From Cryptomeria japonica (Eukaryota; Streptophyta; Pinopsida; Cupressales; Cupressaceae), in the NCBI RefSeq assembly GCF_030272615.1, contig NC_081411.1, positions 41,033,140 to 41,097,139 on the forward strand: 64,000 bases of DNA, in the 5' to 3' direction. The notes beneath the pieces are model-generated. The model was given only the letters and a program-made list of their open reading frames with translations. It was not told the DNA's origin and did no database searches. The number at the start of each line of letters is the position of its first letter. Position 1 is the stretch's first letter. Both the position numbers and the translations under genes were made by a program. Below are positions 23,970 to 35,377 of this stretch, one piece after another.

Positions 23970-24105
23970 CTTGCACCCCAAGAACGACCTATTAGGACCA
24001 CATAAGACCAAATTAGGACCTATTAATTAATTTATACATATGCAAAATTGTGAATTTAGGACCACATAAGACCAAATTAGGACCTATTAAATTAATTTGA
24101 CTTAA
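23960..24105. repeat. Satellite remnants on the far side of the hairpin
   Basis: The sequence resumes the satellite phrase cgacctattaggaccacata right after the hairpin, then repeats taggaccacataagaccaaa twice within 80 bases. The hairpin therefore interrupts a satellite monomer between the acacatg and tgcacccc landmarks. Confidence 0.8.
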
Positions 24106-24482
24106 CTTGGGGTCTTAATTTGACTTAATTTGACTAATTTTCAAATTAATTATTGTATATGCAAATATATGTAATTGTAAATTAGACATATATTGAAATT
24201 TAAAATTAAATTTATAGTTGTTTAAATTTCTTTTGTGCTTGGATCTCTATAAATTTATCTTAAATTTGTCTTTATATCTAGAAAATTTTAACTCAAGTAT
24301 GTATTTATGACGTTTAAATTTCTTTAAAATGTATATATCTAATTTTTTTAATTTACATTTTTTTAAATATGTTTAAAATGATTTAAATGTATGTATAAAT
24401 TTTTAATTATTGTTTAATGTGTACTACATGCATGCACATGTGCAGATATATATATCTAGATATACATTATCCACTGAACATC
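24106..24482 (+). other. AT-rich upstream region of the plus-strand gene
   Basis: About 375 bases of AT-rich sequence without a coding frame separate the satellite from the first Met of the next gene. It should contain any promoter of that gene, but no TATA box or other element can be singled out in such AT-rich sequence. Confidence 0.35.
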
Positions 24483-26775
24483 ATGTCTGACGAGCCTGGA
24501 TCACATAACATGAGTACTTCTGAGCCTAGTGTTCATCCTCATGGGAGTGAGAAGACGTCACATAGGTCTGCAACAACTCCACGGGAGAGACAACAACTAT
24601 ACAATCAGAATGTTGAGGCACTCCAACGTGCCTTAGATCATTTAAATATCACTTTGGGAAACATGTGTGATCACACAAATAAACAAAGGGGTGAGACTAT
24701 TAGACATGAGCTAGTTCATATGATTGACCTCGTCGACAATTATAATCCATATGACAAGGTCAACACAGAGGAAGTATATAGATCCCTTTCACACAGTGTA
24801 CGTGGTACTGCGAAATGGGACACGGTGAATGATAGGGTTTCCACAGCTCATGTGAAAACCATGTTTCCTCATTATCAGGCCTTTGGTAGGGTGAAAGGCT
24901 ATATGCCTACCAGATACACTAGTAGCACCATTTATCTATCCTAGATGGTTAGCCACTCATCATAGGTGGCCCCAAAAGGATGAGTTGCCACTTTATTTCT
25001 ACAAACAATTGTTTGCAGAGTTTCATTTGTTGGATGATGTTGATTACACCGATTTTCCGAAACATGTTGGGCAAGGGAAGGGCAGATTTTCAAATAAGTT
25101 TAGATGAATAGGTGCACCCCCTCCCATTAATAAATGAGAATTGATTGGTCCAAACCTTGTGGTTCTTCCCAAGAGTGCGAACCTAGCATATGTTGCAGAT
25201 ATGTGCCAAATGACATTCGACAGTCCATATTTTCCACTATTGCTATTATAGCCACACAGGTGGATGAGATGACATTAGATCGGGTGGGTAGATATTTGTT
25301 GTGCTCTCATCCTAGCATTCATGATGCATCAGGGAGTGATGATCCATATGTTAGAGTAGACATACCATCACCAATGGATGTTGCATGCATGCATGACATA
25401 GATCCTTTATGATAGATGAGCACATGCTTATCCAGTGATCTCTTGGATGCATATCAGGTCATTGTTATGGATCATGGGATCCCACTACAAGATGCCCCAT
25501 CATTTGTTAGGTGTGCACTTGGTAGACCGAGTACATCTACCCATGGTTGTGAGCATACGGATTCTCATCCTACTGCTACTGCACATCCTACTACCTCGCC
25601 CCAGCATATAGCAGTTGGTCAGGATACACCTCCTCCTCCTGTTTATATATCAATTGATCGAGCCACAGTACCTGATACTGGATTTTCGGAGATGTTCACT
25701 AACATGTTTTTGGAGACAGACAATGAGGGGGATCATGTTGCAGTGGGCTCCTTGCACGATTCTGACATCAGCAGGATCAGACGAACCTTACATATTGCAG
25801 GAGAAGTATGAATTATATAATATATAATTTACTAATTTTAATTTAGATATTTTATATAGCTACTTGATTGTACACATGAACTGCATGGATTAAATTAATT
25901 ATATATATATTGGATTGTATTTTTTGAACTATATAGTGTATCACATTAGGTTCGATGTATGGAGATTTGGATGCTGTCACTGACCCAATTGTTCATCAGG
26001 AGACACAAGTATATATAAAGTTTAAATTATTATTTTTTTGTTTTTAAGTTCTATTTAAATGGATATCTAGGTGTTGATTAAATAATTTCTTGACCAATTT
26101 AAATTATATATATATATATATATCCAAAAAATGTGTGCATTGTCTAGGATGAGTGAGCTTTGCGCGGGATGAGTCATTCATCCTACAAATGTTCTAGAGT
26201 CCAGCATGCACGCGATGGAGGTGTTAGAGACATCGAGGTATGTTTATCTACAACCTCATGTACATGTACATGTTCAAGTAGATTAGATTTAAATAATAAT
26301 GAATGTTTAAATAATGTACATGTTCAAGTTCATGTGTAATTTATATTGCAGGCATAGGGGGCGATGTTTGAGGATTTGCACATTGCCACCGACCCTGTTC
26401 ATCATGAGACACAGGTATGTATACATTATAACTTTAAATTAATTGAATCTTAAATATTTAAGTTCTATTTTTAAAGGGTTAGCTTGCAAGTTATAAATAT
26501 ATGCGTACACATGTATATCTAACAAAATTTCAACAATGCAGAATGCACCACTATCACGCAGGTTGAGCTCCTCATCACATAGACGTCCTAAAATCTTGCA
26601 TGCACATGGTGGTGATGTTAGAGACTCTTCACAGGTATGTTTGTCTACGTACAAATTCTCATAATCTATGTTACTTAAAAATTTTTACTTTAGTACATTC
26701 AAATTAAATGTTTAATGTATGATTTTATGCGTGCATACTCTATTGCAAGCACATGGATTGGGACATGCTTCATGA
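24483..26775 (+). pseudogene. Decayed multi-exon gene of unknown function, 5' part
   Basis: The first open stretch begins MSDEPGSHNMSTSEPSVHPH at 24483 and runs 150 codons. It continues after a frame change as YPRWLATHHRWPQKDELPLY (about 24940-25105), then after further shifts as 25134-25412 and 25416-25811, ending RTLHIAGE at a splice donor-like agGTATGA. Four short exon-like modules with AG/GT borders follow at 25952-26636, and a fifth begins at 26751. The protein is Ser/Thr/His/Asp-rich with no domain I recognise. Its fifth exon is cut by the copia element and continues at 33455. It faces the transposase-like gene at 40839-46990 convergently. Stops and frameshifts mark it as a pseudogene. 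Confidence 0.5.
25952..26636 (+). repeat. Tandemly duplicated exon pair (A-B-A'-B')
   Basis: Module A (25952-26007, ...MYGDLDAVTDP...HQETQ) and A' (26352-26414, ...MFEDLHIATDPVHHETQ) are related. So are module B (26149-26235, SHSSYKCSRVQHARDGGVRD) and B' (26542-26633, SSSSHRRPKILHAHGGDVRD). Each ends at a gtatgt or gtatat donor and starts after an AG. The introns between them are also alike, showing that a two-exon block of about 400 bp was duplicated in tandem. Confidence 0.6.
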
Positions 26776-27829
26776 TGTTAGTATTTTGGGTATGTTGATA
26801 TGGTTTTTCCATTGATGTCAACATTTGTCAACAATTATCAGCACTTGAGATTTTTGGTTATGTTCACTGGCATGTTCAGTGACTTATGCACAGTCACCGG
26901 TATCTAGTTTACCGACAGGTTATATTGTTCACCGGCACTTGGAATGACTTGGAGATTACTTGGTTATGTCGAAGACATTGTTTTGACACTTTGTTTTGGT
27001 GATTTGTTCATTGGTCTATTCAGGTTTGCATATTTACTGTTACCGGCAAATAGGTCCAGGTTATGCACTGGCAAGCATATCTATTCCAGATCAGCACGAC
27101 ACGTCATGAAGATGATTTGTTATTATTGTAAATGCATTGAGCCAACATAATGCATCAGATATTGATTCATTTGTAGTTGATTTTATTGTAATATCTCTTA
27201 GTGAGCTGACCTACTCATTTGGTCTTAGGTTATGGTATAAATGTAAGATCTCATTTATGATATTGATATAGGATTGAAAAAAGGTTTGTAATAAGGTATA
27301 TGCAAATATAAGAAGAGTTATAAACGCAGACATCATTCAATATTGAAGGAAGGTTTGAAGAAGGCAAATCGGAGCTAAATCGGTACTGAATCCATCATAT
27401 GAAGATGTTATCTTGAGCAGTACATTATCTTTGGATTTAACCATCCAATTGTAGTTAGTGTGCCTCCCATTTTGTGATTGAGCACTGAGCTCTAGGCAGT
27501 TGGCATTTCTGCATGTGCAAACTCCATATTGTACACACATACTATCTGCAGTAGTATCATCTGATTGTGGGTAAGGCTTCCCACCATGGTTTTTTCCCTT
27601 ATAGGGTTTCCACGTATAAATATCTGTGTTATGTGTTGTGGATGTTATTCTCTTTTTGTTTCATGCATTAATCTTTACCGATATTGCGATTAACTAATAA
27701 AACTGTCTATCGGCATAAAGTTTGCTTTACTGATATTAAGCATTAAGTTTGGTTAAGTTAGTTTTGGTTTAAATTTATTGGACAACTTATTCACCCCCCC
27801 CCCCTCTCAATTGTCTGCGGGACCTAACA
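26776..27829 (+). repeat. 5' LTR of the copia element
   Basis: Begins TGTTAGTATTTTGGG and ends GGACCTAACA. It is rich in short ACCGG/ACCGA words (caccggta, caccggca, taccgat), and the last 60 bases include a C-homopolymer. Open frames inside it are chance. It closely matches 32397-33454 and the solo LTR 54225-55286. Confidence 0.92.
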
Positions 27830-27831
27830 AT

Positions 27832-27843
27832 TGGTATCAAAGC
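27832..27843 (+). other. Primer binding site, initiator Met tRNA type
   Basis: TGGTATCAAAGC lies two bases after the 5' LTR. The canonical copia primer site is TGGTATCAGAGC, so one G is changed to A. Confidence 0.85.
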
Positions 27844-27886
27844 CTAGTCCTCTTTTTGCAGAAGTTTAACATCTTGAGGAGATCCA

Positions 27887-28930
27887 ATGTCTTCTAACTA
27901 TTTCAGGAAGGACAGTCTGAAACTTGATGGAACTAACTATGGCATATGGAAGATCAGGATGGAGACACATTTGAATTGCATTGGAAAGGACATATGGCAG
28001 ATTACAAAGAATGGTTATGTTTCTCCTACTCAAGGTCAACCTAATCCACCAACTTTGGGTAAAGATGAGAAAAATGATTGCAAAGCAAGAGAAGCACTTT
28101 TGAGCACATTGTCAGATCAGCAAATCATAGGATTATAAGATAGATCTACTGCTAAAGCTATTTGGGACAAATTGGAGACAATGAATGGAGATTCCACAGT
28201 CAAAATTGCAAAACTTGAATGCTTCCGGGTCAGGTATGAAAATTTGAAAATGGAAGAAGATGAAAGGATTTCTGCTTTTATGGAAAGACTAAATGAAATT
28301 GTTTTGGGTATATAATGTTGTGGAGGAACCTTAAGTGAAGATGAAATTGTTTCAAAAGTTTTAAGAGCATTGCCACTAGCATATAAAATGAAAGTTACCA
28401 CTATAAATGAATTGAGAACAATGCCTAATACATCAGCAACTAGAGACACCTTGGTTGGAAAACTTTCAGCTTTTGAACTTGAGGAATTTGGTCATGTTGC
28501 TACAATAAAGACAAATTTAGCTTTCAAGGCATCAACATCATTTGCTTCATCATCATCATCATCATTTGATAAATCTGATTGGAAAGCCTTTAAAGCAAGA
28601 GAACTTGGAGAAAGTAGGAGAGAAAATGAAGAACTGGAAGAACTTGGAGCACTATTTGCAAGGAAAATGCCTAAAGGTCCAGTTGGAAGTAAGTATGAAG
28701 GTAAAGCACCCTTTAAATCTTTTAACTATAATACAATTGGTCATATGACATCTAGATGTCCTGATAGACATGCAAGATTGAAAGAAGAAGTTAAAAGAAC
28801 ATACAAGCCTAACCCTGAATATCAGAGATACAGATTTAAGAAGAATAGAGACAAATCTTGTTAGTATGCTCATGAAAGAGTTACTGATGATTTTGATGAG
28901 GAACCGATAGACAATCAATAGGTTTTTCTT
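27887..28930 (+). pseudogene. Copia gag (nucleocapsid) region, degenerate
   Basis: The frame starts MSSNYFRKDSLKLDGTNYGI, with the typical copia gag opening (L-x-G-x-N-Y-x-x-W), and continues through LSTLSDQQIIGL, KLECFRVRYENLKMEEDERI and LRALPLAYKMKVTTINELRT to a zinc-knuckle remnant NYNTIGHMTSRCPDRHARLK, where the first knuckle cysteine has become Tyr. In-frame stops are TAA at 28136 and 28313 and TAG at 28862 and 28919. It would coat the element RNA and build the virus-like particle. Confidence 0.85.
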
Positions 28931-29320
28931 GCTATAACAGAAGATCAACTGGCACCTAGTGTTCAACTAGTAGAGCGGGCCCTGACAGCTAAAATTGAAG
29001 ATAAGGATGAATGGATCATTGATTCTGGATGTTCACATCATATGACTGGTGATAAAATTAAATTCTTAACCTTCCAGAAATACAATGGAGGTCTAGTGAG
29101 ATTTGGAAATGATAAAGTTTGTTTGATCAAAGGAAAATGCGCTATATCTTTTGATGGTAAGCACAATACTGATAATGTTTACTATGTTGAAAGTTTGAAG
29201 CATAATCTTTTGAGTGTTGGTCAATTAGTTGAAAAAGGTTTTTAGTTACAATTCAATAATGGTAAATGCAAAATCATGAATAGAACTGGTTTAGAAATTG
29301 CAACCGGTAATCAGACTAGA
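28931..29320 (+). pseudogene. Copia aspartic protease
   Basis: EWIIDSGCSHHMTGDKIKF contains the catalytic D-S-G of copia proteases followed by the usual C-S-H-H-M-T-G. The flap and second half follow (VYYVESLKHNLLSVGQLVEK). A TAG stop at 29243 interrupts just before LQFNNGKCKI. It is in the same frame as gag, as expected for a single copia polyprotein. Confidence 0.85.
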
Positions 29321-30280
29321 AGTAATATTTTTCATTTGAATAACAGTGAGAAGACATGCTTGATTGCACATATTGATGAAAGTTGGTTATGGCATAAGAG
29401 ACTTTATCATGTAAATTTTTATTGCATTGTAAAAATCAATACAACTAAGGCAGTAAGGGATTTACCTAAGATCGTTAAACCTCACAATCTGGTATGTAAG
29501 GAATGTCAATTTGGAAAGCAAGTTAGAGCATCTTTTAAGAGTATACCAGATAAATCCAATAATGATCTTGACTTAATTCATACTGATTTATGTGGTCCAG
29601 CAAGAACTAGAAGTATACAAGGAGATAGGTATTTTATGCTTATCATTGATGACTACTTTAGAATGTGTTAGGTTACTTTTATCAGGGAGAAATCAAAAGC
29701 TTTTGGGAAATTGAAACTATTCAAGGTGATGGTAGAGAATGAAACCGATAAGAAAGTCAAATGTCTGAGATCAGATCAAGGAGGTGAATTCACATCTACG
29801 GAATTTAATACATTATGTGAAGTGAATGGAATCAGAAGACAGTTATCAGCACCCCAGACACCCCAACAGAATGGAGTTGTGGAAAGGAAAAACAAAACTA
29901 TTTTGGATGCAGCTAGAAGTATGTTATCAGAAACAAATCTACCTCATGTATATTAGAGAGAAGAAGTGAATACAATGGTTTACACATTCAACAAAGTTCA
30001 CATCAAAGGTGAAACTAGTAAGAACCCTCACGAACTATGGTTTGGTAATACTTCTACTCTTAAATATTTCAAAATATTTGGATGTAAATGCTATATTAGA
30101 AGAGATGAGTATATTGGCGAATTTGATCCTAGAAGTGATGAAGGAATATTTCTTGGTTATTCATCTAAAAGCAAGACATATAGATGTTTTAACAAGAGAT
30201 TGCAGAAAATTGTTGAGAGTGCAAATCTGAAGATTGATGAACAGTTTAGAGGTAATTCAAGGTACATGGACTCTGAATAG
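29321..30280 (+). pseudogene. Copia integrase
   Basis: The H-H-C-C zinc region is visible as WHKRLYHVN ... CKECQFGKQV. The catalytic core follows: HTDLCGPAR (first Asp), RSDQGGEFTS (second Asp) and QQNGVVERKNKTIL (Glu), so the D-D-E residues are retained. Downstream come ELWFGNTSTLKYFKIFGCKC and IFLGYSSKSKTYRCFN, typical of copia integrase C-termini. Stops at 29669, 29954 and 30278 (all TAG) break it. Confidence 0.88.
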
Positions 30281-31460
30281 GCAACATAGATAATATCAAA
30301 TGAACCTACAATGAGTACACCGGTACAAAATGTTGATCCAGTCACATTGGCATCATCTGAAAATTCCACAGTGACCGAGGAACAACAACAAGTAAAAACA
30401 CCCCAGTATGTAAGATTTAACCACTTTGAAGATCATATAATTGGGAACAAGTATCAAGGTATTATGACTAGAGGAAGACTAGCAAATGAAGAGGTATGTC
30501 TTATTTCTCAAATTGAACTAACATCAATTAATGAGGCATGTGAAGATAAACACTGGATTAAAGCTATGGAAGATGAATTAGAACAAATTGAAAAGAAAAA
30601 CACATGGACATTGGTTCCCTGGCCTAAAGACAAAAATGTAATTGGAACTGAATGGGTATTCAGAAATAAACTTAATGAAGATCGTAAGGTAATCAGAAAT
30701 AAAGCAAAATTAGTGTGTAAGGGATATTCACGAAAAGGAGGAGTTGATTATAATGAAACCTTTGCTTCGGTAGCTAGAATTGAGGCAGTCAGACTATTCT
30801 TGGCTTATGCAACACATAAGAACTACAAATTATATCAAATGGATGTCAAATGTGCATTTCTGAATGGTGATCTTCAAGAAGAAGTTTACATTGAACAACC
30901 TGATGGATTTTCATTGATAGATGACAAAGATATGCTTTGCAGGTTAAAGAAAGCGTTGTATGGACTAAAACAAACTCCTAGAGCTTGGTATGCTAGATTG
31001 GGTAAATATCTTTTGAAGATTAGTTTAACTAAAGGTAATGCTGGCAGCAATCTATATTACAAAGTGACTCATGATTACATCTTGGTTATAGAAATTTTTG
31101 TTGATGATATAATCTTTGGAGGAGAAGATGGATTATGTAAATACTTTTCTAAAAAGATGCAGGAAGAATTTGAAATGTCTATGATTGGGGAGATAAAATT
31201 ATTTTTAGGATTGCAGATTTCACATACTGATAAAAGTATATTCTTATGTCAATCTAAGTATTTGAAGGAATTACTAAAGAAATTTGGCATGGAAAACTCT
31301 AAACCGGTAAGCACACCTATGGCTACAACTGATAAATTATCATTGAAGGATGAATCAACACCTATTAATCCGACTAGATACAAGTCTATGATAGGAGATT
31401 TATTGTATTTGACACAAACAAGACTTGTATTTGACAGAAATGAGACCTGATATTATGAAT
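30281..31460 (+). pseudogene. Copia reverse transcriptase
   Basis: A 379-codon open stretch at 30311-31450 holds the full copia RT: NTWTLVPWPKDKNVIGTEWV, GGVDYNETFASVARIEAVRL, YQMDVKCAFLNGDLQEEVYI, KALYGLKQTPRAWYARL and the active site IFVDDIIFGG, then LFLGLQISHT and FGMENSKPVSTPM. The catalytic Asp pair is intact (FVDD). A frameshift near 31425-31450 separates it from RNase H. This is the best preserved part of the element. Confidence 0.92.
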
Positions 31461-32053
31461 GCATTATGCATTGTTTCAAGATTTCAGAGTTATCCTAAAG
31501 AAAATCATGGATCAGTAGTGAAAAGGATTTTCCGATACCTACAAGGCACTACAAATCTTGGCTTATGGTATTCTAGAGATGAAAACTTTGATTTATGTGC
31601 ATACACAGATGCAAATTGGGTAGGAGATGTAGATGTCAGAAAAAGTACCACAGGTAGAGCATTTTTTCTTGGTTGAGCAAGAAACAAAATCGCACATCTT
31701 AATCAATAGCAGAATCAGAATATGTTGCAACAGCAACTAATTGCACACAGGTATTATGGATTAAGCAAACGTTGAAGGACATAAAGGTAAAATGCAATGA
31801 ACCTATAACAATTTACTATGATAATATGACAACAATTGATATATCTAAGAATCTAGTACTTCACTCAAAAACTAAACATGTTTCTATCAAATTAAATTTT
31901 CTGAAAGAGAATGTTGAAGCAATAGAAGTGAAATTGGTCTATGTGAATACTAAAGAGCAGATTATAGATATTTTTACTAAGCCTTTGCCTAAGGAGACTT
32001 TTGAATATCTCATAGAGCAGCTTGGGTTTATACCCCCACCGATAGAGACTTAG
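31425..32053 (+). pseudogene. Copia RNase H and C-terminus
   Basis: MRPDIMNALCIVSRF and YTDANWVGDVDVRKSTTGRA belong to RNase H and lie in a different frame (31425-31676). The original frame returns at about 31690 with AESEYVATATN and runs to the end (KTKHVSIKLNFLKENVEAIE, KEQIIDIFTKPLPKETFEYL). The domain would remove RNA from the cDNA hybrid. The two frameshifts compensate each other. Confidence 0.88.
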
Positions 32054-32380
32054 ACAGTTGATGTCTGTCATCAACCGAGAGAATTAACATAGGAATCTTT
32101 TATTCCAGCTTTGATGAGGATAGCTACTTCTCAGGGGGAGTAGTTGGTATTTTGTATGAACTATTTGAATCTGGTTTTTGTATTGCTTTGGCATTTGATG
32201 TCAAAGGGGGAGATATTGTTATGGAAAAACACATTAGCTTTGGGGGAGAGATTATCTTTGGTGAGAGATTATTACTTTCTGTATTTTGATTTCTGGTTAA
32301 TGATCTCTTTGGGAGATTGTTGGTTTTTGGTTTTTGGTTTTTGGCACTTTGATGGTTTTTCCATTTTGTGTTGTCATCAA

Positions 32381-32396
32381 TGCCAAAGGGGGAGAT
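32381..32396 (+). other. Polypurine tract of the copia element
   Basis: TGCCAAAGGGGGAGAT ends directly at the TG of the 3' LTR. The same AAAGGGGGAG word also occurs upstream near 32202 and 32240. Confidence 0.85.
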
Positions 32397-33454
32397 TGTT
32401 GGTATTTTGGGTATGTCGACATGGTTTTGTCATTGATGTCAACACTTATCAACACTTGAGATTCTTGGTTATGTTCACTAGCATGTTCAGTGACTTATGC
32501 ACAGTCACCGGTATCTGGTTTACTAGCAGGTTATATTGTTCACTGGCACTTGGAATGACTTGGAGATTACTTGGTTGTGTCGAAGATATTGTTTTGACAC
32601 TTTGTTTTGGTGATTTGTTCATTGGTCTATTCGAGTTTGCATATTTGTTGGTACTGGCAAATAGGTCCAGGTTATGCACCGGCAAACAAATCTATTCTAG
32701 ATCAGCATGGCACGTCATGAAGGTGATTTGTTATTATTGTAAATGCATTGAGCCAACATAATGCATTAGATATTGATTCATTTGTAATTGATTTTATTGT
32801 AATATCTCTTAGTGAGCCGACCTACTCATTTGGTCTTAGGTTATGATATAAATGTAAGATCTCATTTATGAGATTGATATAGGATTGAAAAAAGGTTTGT
32901 AATAAGGTATATGTGAATATAAGCAGAGCTATACATGCAGACATCATTCAAGATTGAAGGAAGGTTTGAAGAAGGCAAATCAGAGCTAAACCGATACTGA
33001 ATCCAGCATATGAAGATGTTATCTTGAGAAGTACATTATCTTTGGATTTAACCATCCAATTGTAGTCAGTGTGACTCCCATTTGGTGATGGAGCAGTGAG
33101 CTCTAAGCAGTTGGCCTTTTTGCATGTGCAGACTCCATATTATACACAAATACTATCTACAGTAGTATCATCTGATTGTGAGTAAGGCTTCCCACTGTGG
33201 TTTTTCTCCTTACAGGGTTTTCACATACAAATATATGTGTTATGTGTTGTGAATGTTATTGTCTTTTTGTTTCATGCATTAATCTTTACCGGTACTGCAA
33301 TTAACTGATAAAACTGTCTATCGGCATAAAGTTTGGTTTACCGGTATTAAGTATTAAGTTTGGTTAAGCTAGTTTTGGTTTGAATTTATTGGACAACTGA
33401 TTCACCACACCCCCCCCCCCCCCCCCCCCTCTCAGTTATCTCCAGGACCTAACA
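32397..33454 (+). repeat. 3' LTR of the copia element
   Basis: Begins TGTTGGTATTTTGGG and ends GGACCTAACA. It is highly similar to the 5' LTR, with substitutions spread along it. The C-homopolymer near its end is longer (about 33411-33429) than in the 5' LTR. Confidence 0.92.
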
Positions 33455-33459
33455 CAAGA

Positions 33460-33950
33460 CAGGGCCCCAAGTGACCCATTATTTATGTGTGTGTGTGTGT
33501 TTGTTTGTGTGCACATTTTATAGACATTTCATATATATTTGTACAAGTGTACTAGACATTTCATACATGTGTATTGTACACATTTCATATGCATATGTAT
33601 ACTAGATATTTATTTTCCATATTTCATGTGTGTGTGTGTTAGATAGATGTACACTTCATAGACATATATGTGTATGTGTTAGATAGATCTACATTTCATA
33701 CTACTTTGTACATTTATATATAGATAGATTACGTTTTTGAAAGTTAATTGTTTAAATGATAGAATCTCTAAGTCATTTGAATTTAGTTAAGTGTTCTAGT
33801 TAATTGTACGTGTATGTGAAAGCAAAGTGTTTATGTCTATTTTAACTTTGTTCATTGTTAAACAAATTTAGTCGTTAAAATTTAATTTAGTTGTTCATTT
33901 TAGTTAAGTGTTTATGTACATGTTTAATGAACTTACTTCAAAAATTTAAT
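33460..33950. other. End of the interrupted exon, then simple-repeat-rich sequence
   Basis: The first 30-45 bases continue the exon cut by the copia element (KTGPQVTHYLC in frame). Beyond that the sequence is TG-rich and ATA-rich, with repeated phrases such as agacatttcata and gttagatagat, and no coding potential. Confidence 0.5.
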
Positions 33951-34547
33951 ATCCCCTTAAATCCCCCTTAAGACCACTTCAAACACCTTAGGATAACATA
34001 ATTAGATGAATCCAAACAACATAATTAAATGAAACAATATATGTGTAAATATAAATGAAATGAATGTACATAGATGAATAAAACGAATCCATGCATGTGT
34101 AAAAATATAAAAGAATCAATCCCTTAAATCCCCTTAAGACAACTTAAAACACTTAGAACAACATAATTAGATGAATCCAACAGCATAATTAAATGAAACA
34201 ATATATGTGTACATATAAATGAAATTAATGTACATAGACGAATAAAACGAATCCATGCATGTGTAAAAATATAAAAGAATCAATCCCCTTAAATCTCCTT
34301 AAGACCACTTAAAACACCTTAGGACAACATAATTAGATGAATCCAAACAACATAATTAAATGAAACAATATATGTGTAAATATAAATGAAATGAATGTAC
34401 ATAGATGAATAAAATGAATCCATATATGTATAAAAATATAAAAGAATCAATCACGCAAATATCCCCTTAAATGCCCTTAAGACCACTTAAAACACCTTAG
34501 GTCAACATAATTAGATGAATCCAAACAACCTAATTAAATGAAACAAT
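33951..34547. repeat. ~166-bp tandem repeat, first part (3.5 copies)
   Basis: Copies start at about 33951, 34120, 34285 and 34463 with ccccttaaatccccttaaga and contain acataattagatgaatccaa and atgcatgtgtaaaaatataa. The last copy is interrupted by the LTR element 34548-40412 and resumes at 40418. The opening phrase (ccccttaagaccacttaa) resembles part of the hairpin satellite at 18590-23156. Confidence 0.9.
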
Positions 34548-35305
34548 TGTTGGCAAATGCACACTTCAATGAAAAATTGCAGGTGATTGAAGGTATCGTC
34601 ATTGATGGCAACCTTACAATCCTATGATACCGGCAGGCATCGGACTCTACACCGGCATACAGTTCACCGGCACCGAAAAGATGATTACAGGCACCTTGGT
34701 TGACTAGATTTTGTTTATTACATAATGCATTTTATTGTAATATCTTTTTGTAAGCCGACATGGCATATTGTAATAAGACTCATATAAGTATGAGATCTTG
34801 TAGGATCATTTTGGCAGAAGTATGTAAAGACATGGATATGAGTGAACATTGATGTAAGGTTTATGATTATTGCAAGAGCTTAAACCGGTACTGGATCTGG
34901 CATAGCAGATACTTTTTGTAGCAGTACATCACTATTAGATTTCTATAATCCACTTTTGTAAGTTAGTGAGACTTCCTTTTGTAATTGAGCAACGAGCTCT
35001 AGGCACTTGGCCTTCTTGCATGTGCAGGCCCCCATTTTTGTAAGTAATATTCACTTATTGGTCAGTGAACGAATATTGTGGGTCACAAATCCCACCGAGG
35101 TTTTTCCCACACCGGGTTTCCTCACCAAAAATATTGTGTTATGGTGTGTCTTTCATGTTGTGTTTATTGTTCTTATTTACTGCATCAATTCTGGTTTACC
35201 GGTACACTATTTTAGAATGCAATTCATTTAATAAGTTCAGAAAATCCATTAACCGGTTAGATACTGATTCACCTCCCCCTCTCAGTATCTTTAGGAATCC
35301 TAACA
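34548..35305 (+). repeat. 5' LTR of the non-autonomous element
   Basis: 758 bp, TG at the start and CA at the end. It contains several caccggca words near the start and a short ACCGG-rich stretch near the end. The pair with 39648-40412 is very similar. Confidence 0.92.
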
Positions 35306-35307
35306 AT

Positions 35308-35319
35308 TGGTATCAGAGC
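35308..35319 (+). other. Primer binding site, initiator Met tRNA type
   Basis: Perfect TGGTATCAGAGC two bases after the 5' LTR, as in most plant copia elements. Confidence 0.9.
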
Positions 35320-35377
35320 CTGGTCCTCTATTTTCAAAAACCCTAACAGCTTGAGGAAGATTCTGACACTAGTAGAG

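Larger units (their letters stand above)
26776..33454 (+). mobile_element. Ty1/copia LTR retrotransposon, full length but degenerate
   Basis: A 6.68-kb element with two LTRs of about 1.06 kb (26776-27829 and 32397-33454), both starting TGTTRGTATTTT and ending CTAACA. Target duplications are catga (26771-26775) and caaga (33455-33459), with one mismatch. An initiator-Met tRNA primer site follows the left LTR and the polypurine tract precedes the right LTR. Domain order is gag, protease, integrase, RT, RNase H, which is the copia order. The single long frame carries eight stops and two frameshifts. It inserted into the fifth exon of the unknown plus-strand gene. Confidence 0.93.

Noticed and set aside
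32144-32761. 205-aa plus-strand frame with hydrophobic stretches
   Set aside because: It crosses the polypurine tract into the copia 3' LTR; the equivalent 5' LTR segment does not preserve it.
33411-33429. C-homopolymer as a G-quadruplex or origin
   Set aside because: It is a length-variable homopolymer in an LTR, shorter in the partner LTR, with no separate G-tract pattern.
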